Shown piece by piece: positions 15,590-21,366 of a stretch of 26,109 nt of DNA. The position numbers were made by a program, and so were the translations under genes. The first letter of the stretch is position 1; every line of letters begins with the position of its first letter. The stretch is from a bacterium (GTDB taxonomy: Bacteria; Patescibacteriota; Minisyncoccia; UBA6257; GWB1-50-10). Location: NCBI GenBank assembly GCA_021791135.1, contig JAJYXD010000008.1:2147-28255 (forward strand), in the 5' to 3' direction. Under the pieces are notes generated by a model. It ran no database searches. It saw only the letters and a list, made by a program, of their open reading frames with translations, and was not told the DNA's origin.

Positions 15590-16935
15590 TGTGCGTGCGC
15601 TTCGGCGCGCGTCCCCTTAAGCGGAATAGTAAAGGTGACGATTGTTCCTCTCCCTTCTTCCGAGACAATGTTGAGCGTTCCGCCGTGCTGCTCAATGATG
15701 TTTTTCGCAATATACACCCCAAGGCCGCTGCCGTTGGGCTCGAGTTGGGTGGCGTTTTCCGCGCGATAGAACCTCTGTGATAATTTTGGGAGATCGTTTC
15801 GCGGTATTCCTATGCCCGTGTCCGCAATCTTTACCGCGAGCGATTTTCCGTCCGGGGAAGGGGAAATATTTACATCCACGGAGCCGCCCCTGGAGTTGTA
15901 TTTTATGGCGTTATCGACGAAGTTGCTTATCGCGATTCCGAGACGATCGGGATCCGCATAGACGGCGTCCTCGGTTGCGTCGGAAGAAAAGCGGACGGCC
16001 ACCTCTTTTTCTTTTGCAAATGTCGCGGCCTCATCGATAATCGTCTTTACGAATTCCGAAAGAGAAAGATCTCTTTCGTGAAAACCGAATTTTCCCTCCT
16101 CGATTCTCGCCGCATCGAGAAGGTCGTTGATAATTTTAAGTGATCGCTGGGTAAGCCCCGAGCCCTCCCGAATGTTCGAGGCAGTGGTCGCATCTCCGAG
16201 CGTGCCGTCCTTCACGCTTTTCTGGAGCGTTTCGAATATCCAGCTTAGCGCCGTAAGCGGCGTGCGGAGCTGGTGCGCGGCGACGGTGATGAACTCTCCT
16301 TTTGATTTGATAATCGTGTTTTCCCTCGTGACATCCGTAACGAGTTTCAAAAAGCCGAGTACCTCGCCCCCCTCGCCGATAATCCTGTTTAAAACCGTGT
16401 GAAGTTCAAGGTGGGGCTCCTCGAACGAAAGATCGATAACCTGAGGCCACTCGCTTGAGATGGTGGTAATTGAAGAAGCAAGCGAGGGAAAGATAACCTG
16501 GGCGAGAACACGAAGATGGGCGTTATTTACGAGCTCCGGCATGATAAGGGTTCCTACCACCTCTTTTGCCGATAATCCGAACACACTCTCCGCGGCCGCG
16601 TTCATGCTTATAATTCTGAAGTTCGGGTCATACACAATGACGCCGTCCCGTATGTTCTCCACCACTGCCCCAAGCTCGGTGTTTTTTATCTTGTCAGCGA
16701 CTTCGGACCGTGCGATGTTGCGATAACCAATGAAGAGGCAGACACAGGCGAAGATAAGAAGGAGTGCAACCGACAGAAGAATGGGGAGCGGGAGGAAAAA
16801 TGCGGAAAGAAGAAGCGCAAGGAGCCAGGAAAACGCCGCACAGGCGAGAAACACCAAGCCGCGCGGACCGAGATATGCCCGCAGCTCCCGCAGAAGCGCC
16901 GAGAAAGATTGTTTTTGTTCGTTTGATGAATTCAT
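15586..16935 (-). CDS. membrane PAS-domain sensor histidine kinase
   Basis: 449 residues. Two adjacent membrane segments (about 27-49 and 52-71) with almost no external loop; a PAS domain (about 85-205, ENIRDGVIVYDPNFRIISMNAAAESVFG); HisKA with phosphoacceptor H221 in AAHQLRTPLTAL; HATPase_c with N box N342 (NFVDNAIKYN), G1 box DTGIGIP (372-378) and G2 box GSGLGVYIA (402-410). It would autophosphorylate in response to a membrane or cytoplasmic signal. No response regulator is nearby. The start codon ATG (16935-16933) takes its A from the end of the inserted repeat element and its TG from the target duplication. It overlaps ruvC by ATGA. Confidence 0.92.
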   Translation of the reverse strand: MNSSNEQKQSFSALLRELRAYLGPRGLVFLACAAFSWLLALLLSAFFLPLPILLSVALLLIFACVCLFIGYRNIARSEVADKIKNTELGAVVENIRDGVIVYDPNFRIISMNAAAESVFGLSAKEVVGTLIMPELVNNAHLRVLAQVIFPSLASSITTISSEWPQVIDLSFEEPHLELHTVLNRIIGEGGEVLGFLKLVTDVTRENTIIKSKGEFITVAAHQLRTPLTALSWIFETLQKSVKDGTLGDATTASNIREGSGLTQRSLKIINDLLDAARIEEGKFGFHERDLSLSEFVKTIIDEAATFAKEKEVAVRFSSDATEDAVYADPDRLGIAISNFVDNAIKYNSRGGSVDVNISPSPDGKSLAVKIADTGIGIPRNDLPKLSQRFYRAENATQLEPNGSGLGVYIAKNIIEQHGGTLNIVSEEGRGTIVTFTIPLKGTRAEAHAQ

Positions 16936-17179
16936 CCCTCACATAACATGCATCAGGCTGTGCCGCAGTCGTTCTTTGACTCGGCGCAGGCCCTGTGCAT
17001 GCTGTTTAAGCGACTTTTCTCTTCGATACGCATCTTCTTTTGCGGCATAGCCTTCAAGATACACCATCCGCCATGGACCGCCGTGATATTTGGTATAGAA
17101 TGATTTTCCATTATTATGCTCCTCGAATCTTTGTGCGATTGGAGAATATTGACGTAATGCATGTTATGTGAGGGATTCA
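16931..17179. mobile_element. 241-bp terminal-inverted-repeat element with TTCA duplication
   Basis: The element runs 16935-17175. Its ends are perfect 19-bp inverted repeats, TCCCTCACATAACATGCAT at 16935-16953 and the complement at 17157-17175. The 4-bp sequence TTCA flanks both sides (16931-16934 and 17176-17179), as expected of a target-site duplication. The interior is a broken GIY-YIG nuclease gene. It separates polA from the histidine kinase, which without the element and one TTCA copy would overlap as ATGA. It contains no transposase, so it would be non-autonomous. Confidence 0.8.
16939..17162 (-). pseudogene. decayed GIY-YIG nuclease gene inside the inverted-repeat element
   Basis: The start ATG (17162-17160) and first codons read MHYVNILQSHKDS, matching the N-terminus of small GIY-YIG nucleases (usually YVYIL). 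Then the frame changes: another frame reads RFEEHNNGKSFYTKYHG, continues GPWRMVYLEGYAAKEDAYRR and ends EKSLKQHAQGLRRVKERL before RHSLMHVM and TGA (16941-16939). The stretch that should hold the LYIGYT core and its catalytic arginine is missing, apparently through a deletion of about a dozen codons that also shifts the frame. The start codon lies in one terminal repeat and the stop in the other, so gene and element coincide. A 99-codon frame across the region (16953-17252) runs out of frame through the C-terminal part and is not an intact gene. Confidence 0.75.
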
Positions 17180-19576
17180 TGAGTGAAGTGATCCCCAGTC
17201 CGTTCCTTCGCCACCCCCGACTATAAGAGGAATATCGAGGGGAAAGACACATTCCATAATTTTTATAAGTGGGTTCCGTACTTCCTTCAGAATATCATCG
17301 CGGATTTCGAAGAGCAATTCGTCGTGAATGCTCAAAAGCAGCCGCGCCCTTATTCCGAGCCATCCTTTGTTTTTAAAGAAATCATAGGTCTGTCTCATGG
17401 CCATTTTCACAATCTCCGCCTCAAGTGCCTGGATCGGCATATTGATAGCCGCCCGCTCAATCTCTGCAAATACCCCTGGATTTCCCGCGCCGATCTTACC
17501 CGAGAACCAGCGCTTCCTTCCCAAAGAATCTTCCGCATAACCCTTCTTCTTCACCGTCTCTTTAGAGGATTCCTGCCAGGCCTTAATGTCGGGGAACTCC
17601 TCGAAATATTTCTTTATGAAGCGCGAGGCGTCTTCCGTGGAAACTCCGCTTGTTTTTGCAAAAGCTCTTGCGCCCATGCCGTAGATCATACCGAAATTCA
17701 GCGTCTTCCCGACGCGTCGTAGTTCCGGCGTGACGCGCTCCTCCGGAACGCCGAGTACGCGCGATGCGGTGAGCACATGGATGTCGTTTCCTTTATGAAA
17801 CGCGTCAAGAAGATTTTCGTCCTTCGTGATGTGTGCGAGGAGGCGAAGCTCGAGCTGTGAGTAGTCGAGCGAAAAAAACTTCCATCCCGGTTCAGGAACA
17901 AACGCACGTCGAAGTTCGGGAGCCCACTTCGATTCTTGCGGGATATTCTGAAGATTCGGTTTTTCCGAGGAGAGCCGTCCCGTCGAGGTGCCGGTCTGAA
18001 CGAAGGTGGTGTGCACGCGCCCGTCGCTTTCGATAAGCGAGAGAAGCGGTTCAAGATACGTGGATTTGATTTTTGACGTCTCGCGGTACGAGAGAAGGAG
18101 ATCGATTATCGGATTTCTTCCCTTAAGGGAAAAAAGTGTTTCTTCCGAGGTCGAATAGTGTCCCGTTTTCGTCTTTTTCATCTTCGTGTCCTGCACCCCC
18201 AGCTTTCTGAAGAGCACCTCTCCTACTTGTTGGGGAGAATTGATATTGAATATCACCCCCGCATACCCGTAGATTTTTTTTGCGATGTCGTTCAGTTCGT
18301 GTGTTGCCTCGTTAAGGAGCTCCTCAAGTTTTTTCCGGTCGAGTCGTATTCCCGAAGCCTCCATATGCGCCAAGACCTCGATGAGGGGCATCTCGATCTC
18401 GTAATACACCTTCCGGAGTCCTTCTTTTTCTATCGCGCTCTCTAAAATCGGGAATATCTCTCGGAGACCACCCGCACCACCCCCTTGTTTCAAAAACCTT
18501 CTCTTTAACACGGCCTCCGAAAAGTCGGTTTCATCCGGCGCGAGAAGCCATCCGGCAATCGAGCAGTCGAAGAGTTCTTTCGGGGCTTCTTTCCCCGCCC
18601 GCATTCGCTCTTTAAGGATGGGCTTCCACGCCCACGCGACGGCGACGCCCCGGATCTCCGCCTCCTTCCCATCTTCCGATGTATGATTTGTATCGGAAGT
18701 ACCCCCCTCTTTTTGTATGGAGGGGAGGCGACCCAATAAACTCATAAATCCCTTCTCCTCGAAGTATTCCGCAAGCCCCTTTGAAAACGGAGTATCGCAG
18801 GCAATATCGTGAAGTGTTGTGGAGACGTGAGCGTCCGTGCGAATGGTTCCCAACGTCTTCGAGATGAAAGCAATCTCCTTGAAGGGAAGAATTTTTGGAG
18901 CGCGCTTGTCGGTTGTTCTCATATCCCGGAAAAGGTTTTCGATCGTTTCGAACTCCTGGAGGAGGGTTGCCGCGGTCTTCGGGCCGATTCCTTTCACGCC
19001 GGGGATGTTGTCCGAAGTGTCGCCTACAAACCCCTTGTAGTCGGGGATTTGATTTGGTGAGAGTCCGTAGCGTTCGCGTACCGCCGTCTCGTTGTACTCG
19101 ATTGTTTCGCTCACGCCGCGTTTCGGCGTGATAACTACAACCTTCTCATCCTTGACCAGCTGGAGCGTATCCAGATCGCCCGTCAAAATAATAATTTTCA
19201 GCTCCTTCTCTTTTCTGAATCGCTCCGTGAACGTTCCGATTATATCGTCCGCTTCGAATCCTTTCTCGTCGAATGTTTTGATGTCGAACCGATCGAAAAG
19301 CGCGCGCGCTTCCCCAAGTTGTTCGGCGAGTTCTTCCGGCGTTTCCGGGCGGTGCGCCTTGTACTTTTCGAACATCTCTTTTCTGAACGTCGGTTCCGGA
19401 CGATCGAAGGCGGCCGCGACGTAGTCGGGTTTTTGTTCTTTCAGTACTTTAAGAAGCGCTCCGGCGAGACCGTAAAGCGCGCCCACTGGCTTTCCTTCAG
19501 GAGAAGTGAGCGGCGGCAGCGCGTGAAACGACCGGTGAATCAGCGAGTTCGCGTCGATGAGAAGAAGTTTTTTCAT
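17177..19576 (-). CDS. polA: DNA polymerase I
   Basis: 799 residues from ATG 19576; an upstream in-frame extension to 19690 lies inside tsaE and does not look like PolA. Residues 1-290 form the 5'-3' exonuclease (LLLIDANSLIHRSFHAL, FEADDIIGT, TGDLDTLQL, GDTSDNIPGVKGIGPKTA). Residues ~300-390 are a short remnant where the 3'-5' proofreading domain should be, without its acidic motifs. The polymerase domain has motif A LDYSQLELR (570-578), motif B RRVGKTLNFGMIYG (620-633) and motif C HDE (751-753). It fills gaps and removes primers, probably without proofreading. It overlaps tsaE by ATGA; its TGA stop lies in the target duplication of the inserted element. Confidence 0.95.
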   Translation of the reverse strand: MKKLLLIDANSLIHRSFHALPPLTSPEGKPVGALYGLAGALLKVLKEQKPDYVAAAFDRPEPTFRKEMFEKYKAHRPETPEELAEQLGEARALFDRFDIKTFDEKGFEADDIIGTFTERFRKEKELKIIILTGDLDTLQLVKDEKVVVITPKRGVSETIEYNETAVRERYGLSPNQIPDYKGFVGDTSDNIPGVKGIGPKTAATLLQEFETIENLFRDMRTTDKRAPKILPFKEIAFISKTLGTIRTDAHVSTTLHDIACDTPFSKGLAEYFEEKGFMSLLGRLPSIQKEGGTSDTNHTSEDGKEAEIRGVAVAWAWKPILKERMRAGKEAPKELFDCSIAGWLLAPDETDFSEAVLKRRFLKQGGGAGGLREIFPILESAIEKEGLRKVYYEIEMPLIEVLAHMEASGIRLDRKKLEELLNEATHELNDIAKKIYGYAGVIFNINSPQQVGEVLFRKLGVQDTKMKKTKTGHYSTSEETLFSLKGRNPIIDLLLSYRETSKIKSTYLEPLLSLIESDGRVHTTFVQTGTSTGRLSSEKPNLQNIPQESKWAPELRRAFVPEPGWKFFSLDYSQLELRLLAHITKDENLLDAFHKGNDIHVLTASRVLGVPEERVTPELRRVGKTLNFGMIYGMGARAFAKTSGVSTEDASRFIKKYFEEFPDIKAWQESSKETVKKKGYAEDSLGRKRWFSGKIGAGNPGVFAEIERAAINMPIQALEAEIVKMAMRQTYDFFKNKGWLGIRARLLLSIHDELLFEIRDDILKEVRNPLIKIMECVFPLDIPLIVGGGEGTDWGSLHS

Positions 19577-20034
19577 TTTCCTTTTTTCGGAGCGGCGACG
19601 TAAAGAGCCCGCTCGTGTTCTTTTTTCCCGTGCCGTAAAAACACGCGCACCGCATTTCTTGGAAGCGCAGCCCGGATCCGCTCCGGCCACTCGATGAGCG
19701 TAACGCTCCTCGGCATCGAGAGAATATTTTTTAGATGAAGCGCTCTCGTCTCTTTCGCGTTCTTTAGTCGATACGCGTCGATGTGAAAGAGGTGTTCAAG
19801 ATCGCCCCGCAGCGTATAATGGCGGACGATAAGAAAGGTAGGGCTTGTGATGGTGTGCTTCAGCCCGAGCTCCCGCGCGAAACCCTTCACGAACGTCGTC
19901 TTGCCCGCGCCAAGTTCTCCCTCAAGGGTTATCACGACGGGTTTGATGCCCCGGCGTTTCAGGATTTCCTTTGCGAAAAGCGCGCCTTCGCGCTTCGTTT
20001 CACGCGGAGAAACGCTTATTCTGCCCGTCTTCAT
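19573..20034 (-). CDS. tsaE: tRNA N6-threonylcarbamoyladenosine synthesis ATPase TsaE
   Basis: 153 residues. The P-loop is LEGELGAGKTTFVKGF (37-52), followed by SPTFLIVRHYTL (64-75) and HIDAYRL (84-90), all characteristic of TsaE, with IEWPERI after that. TsaE drives turnover of the TsaB-TsaD complex that makes t6A37 in ANN-decoding tRNAs; partners are not in this window. It starts nine bases after the ruvB stop and overlaps polA by ATGA, so it is in the same transcript. Confidence 0.93.
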   Translation of the reverse strand: MKTGRISVSPRETKREGALFAKEILKRRGIKPVVITLEGELGAGKTTFVKGFARELGLKHTITSPTFLIVRHYTLRGDLEHLFHIDAYRLKNAKETRALHLKNILSMPRSVTLIEWPERIRAALPRNAVRVFLRHGKKEHERALYVAAPKKGK

Positions 20035-20043
20035 ACGTATATT

Positions 20044-21048
20044 TTAGAGCAGTTTCGTGTCCCGGGGAATGTTCAGATGCTTATAACTAAGCTCGGTCGC
20101 GATGCGTCCCGAGGGGGTTCTATGAAGAAGCCCTAGCTTCATAAGGAAGGGCTCGTAGACCTCTTCGATCGTCTCCATTTCTTCGTTCAGGGACGCGGCA
20201 AGCGTTTTGAGCCCCACCGGTCCTCCCCCAAACTTTTTGATGATGATTTTCAAAAGCTCGCGATCAGCTTCTTCAAGGCCCAACGCATCGACCTCGAGCA
20301 TGGAGAGCGTTTTCTCGACAACCTCCTCGTCAATCGACTGTTTCTTGTACACCTGCGCGTAATCGCGCGCGCGTTTCAAAAGCCGGTTTGCGGTGCGGGG
20401 CGTGAATCGCGCCGCCTTCGCAAGTTCGCGTACTGCGCCCTCCGTGATGCGCACCCCGAGAATTTCCGCGGAGCGTTTTACGATTTTTTCGATGTCATCG
20501 AGATTGTAGTAATCGAGACGGAATGTTGCGCCGAAGCGCGAACGAAGCGGCGCCGAAAGGAGATTCACTCTTGTGGTCGCGCCGATCACCGTGAAGGGAG
20601 GAAGATCAAGCGTGAACGTTTTTGCGGTCGGCCCCTTGCCGATAATGAGATGAAGTTTTCTCGACTCGAGCGCGGGATATAAAATTTCCTCCACAAGTTT
20701 GTTGATGCGGTGAATCTCGTCGATAAAAAGAATCTCGTGCGGTTCGAGGTTACTCAAGAGCGCCGCGATGTCGCCCGCTTTTTCGAGCGCGGGCCCGGAG
20801 GTCGATCGCACGCTTACGCCCATCTCTTTTCCGATAAGATAGGCGAGCGTTGTTTTTCCGAGTCCGGCCTGTCCGTAGAAAAGAAGATGGTCTGCGCCCT
20901 CTCCGCGTCCTTTCGCGGCGTCGATGATGAGTTTCAAATTTGTTTTTACCTTCTCCTGCCCCACATAGTCCTCCCATCGCGTGGGACGAAGCAGAAGCTC
21001 GAGGTTTAACTCCTCATCTTTTGGCGTTTTTCCGGCTTGTTGGTTCAT
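20044..21048 (-). CDS. ruvB: Holliday junction branch-migration ATPase RuvB
   Basis: 334 residues from ATG 21048 (MNQQAGKTPKDEELNLELLLRP). An in-frame GTG at 21072 would add eight residues encoded partly by the terminal repeat of the inserted element and is unlikely. Walker A is GQAGLGKTT (59-67), Walker B LFIDE (107-111), sensor region GATTRVNLLSAPLRSRF (156-172) with the arginine finger, and a C-terminal winged helix ending GRIATELSYKHL. The hexamer pumps DNA through the RuvA-bound junction. It is first in the ruvB-tsaE-polA-kinase-ruvC run. Its original promoter now lies beyond a 97-bp insertion. Confidence 0.95.
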   Translation of the reverse strand: MNQQAGKTPKDEELNLELLLRPTRWEDYVGQEKVKTNLKLIIDAAKGRGEGADHLLFYGQAGLGKTTLAYLIGKEMGVSVRSTSGPALEKAGDIAALLSNLEPHEILFIDEIHRINKLVEEILYPALESRKLHLIIGKGPTAKTFTLDLPPFTVIGATTRVNLLSAPLRSRFGATFRLDYYNLDDIEKIVKRSAEILGVRITEGAVRELAKAARFTPRTANRLLKRARDYAQVYKKQSIDEEVVEKTLSMLEVDALGLEEADRELLKIIIKKFGGGPVGLKTLAASLNEEMETIEEVYEPFLMKLGLLHRTPSGRIATELSYKHLNIPRDTKLL

Positions 21049-21060
21049 GGTGAGTAGTGA

Positions 21061-21165
21061 TTGATCCCTCACATAACTTAGTATAATTATTGTCTATTCT
21101 TTTATCTAAAAGCGCTTGTTGCTGCCCCAGCTTTTCTTGTCCACAGGCGTTATGTGAGGGATTGA
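21061..21165. mobile_element. 97-bp terminal-inverted-repeat element (MITE-like) with TTGA duplication
   Basis: The element runs 21065-21161 with perfect 13-bp inverted ends (TCCCTCACATAAC at 21065-21077, complement at 21149-21161). It is flanked by TTGA on both sides (21061-21064 and 21162-21165). These ends equal the first 13 bases of the element at 16935-17175, but the interior is unrelated and has no coding potential. The right-hand TTGA forms the first four bases of the -35 box TTGACA of the downstream RNA promoter. Confidence 0.78.
21080..21108 (-). promoter_or_regulatory. possible promoter inside the element facing ruvB
   Basis: -10 TATACT (21080-21085) and -35-like TAGATA (21103-21108), 17-bp spacer. 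It would transcribe out of the element into ruvB, giving a leader of about 25 bases. The -35 is weak (four of six), so this is tentative. Confidence 0.3.
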
Positions 21166-21190
21166 CAATTATAATGGTTTGTGCTAGTAT
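21162..21190 (+). promoter_or_regulatory. promoter of the structured RNA
   Basis: -35 TTGACA (21162-21167, perfect), 17-bp spacer, extended -10 TGC-TAGTAT (21182-21190). Predicted start near 21197. No open reading frame follows; a terminator closes the unit at 21365. Confidence 0.75.
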
Positions 21191-21195
21191 GTCAC
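21168..21195 (-). promoter_or_regulatory. divergent promoter, probably the original ruvB promoter
   Basis: -35 GTGACA (21190-21195, five of six) and -10 TATAAT (21168-21173, perfect), 16-bp spacer. It overlaps the RNA promoter on the other strand base for base. Without the inserted element it would lie 18 bases upstream of the ruvB ATG. Confidence 0.5.
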
Positions 21196-21196
21196 C

Positions 21197-21365
21197 CGTA
21201 TCCTGATTGGAGACCTGTGGACAGGGAGAATCTTTCCAGTCTTGGGTTGCTTGGCTCCGGCTGGGTAATTCCTCGAAAGAATCTCACATACGCCTCTCTC
21301 ACTTTGGCTAAAGTGTCCACAGATCTTCGATTGGGATCCGCGGAAGACCCTTCGGGGTCTTTTTT
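21197..21365 (+). ncRNA. structured non-coding RNA of unidentified family, rod-shaped, 6S-like layout
   Basis: Bounded by a strong promoter and a terminator, with no reading frame. Predicted pairs: ATCC (21200-21203) with GGAT (21334-21337); GGAGA (21209-21213) with TCTTC (21324-21328); CTGTGGACA (21215-21223) with TGTCCACAG (21314-21322); GAGAATCTTTC (21226-21236) with GAAAGAATCTC (21275-21285, ten of eleven); CAGTC (21237-21241) with GGCTG (21259-21263). The 3' strand carries a large internal loop with its own small hairpin ACTTT/AAAGT (21301-21314). A closing stem, asymmetric central bubble with a 3'-side hairpin, and terminal stem recall 6S RNA, but no sequence signature confirms it. SRP RNA, tmRNA and RNase P RNA signatures are absent. 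Confidence 0.6.
21344..21365 (+). terminator. rho-independent terminator of the structured RNA
   Basis: AAGACCC (21344-21350), TTCG tetraloop, GGGTCTT (21355-21361), then TTTT (21362-21365). It ends two bases before the stop codon of the converging gspE gene. Confidence 0.85.
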
Positions 21366-21366
21366 G

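Noticed and set aside
16953..17252. An intact 99-aa minus-strand protein covering the inverted-repeat element
   Set aside because: Its beginning comes from the polA 3' end in another frame, and only a short stretch reads as GIY-YIG before the frame is lost. A decayed nuclease explains it better.
21048..21072. GTG start for ruvB at 21072
   Set aside because: The extra eight residues are encoded partly by the inserted element; the ATG at 21048 gives a normal RuvB N-terminus.
21197..21365. SRP (4.5S) RNA, tmRNA or RNase P RNA assignment for the structured RNA
   Set aside because: There is no GGAA-type apical SRP motif, it is too short and lacks the tRNA-like end of tmRNA, and RNase P conserved cores are missing. 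6S-like remains only a structural analogy.
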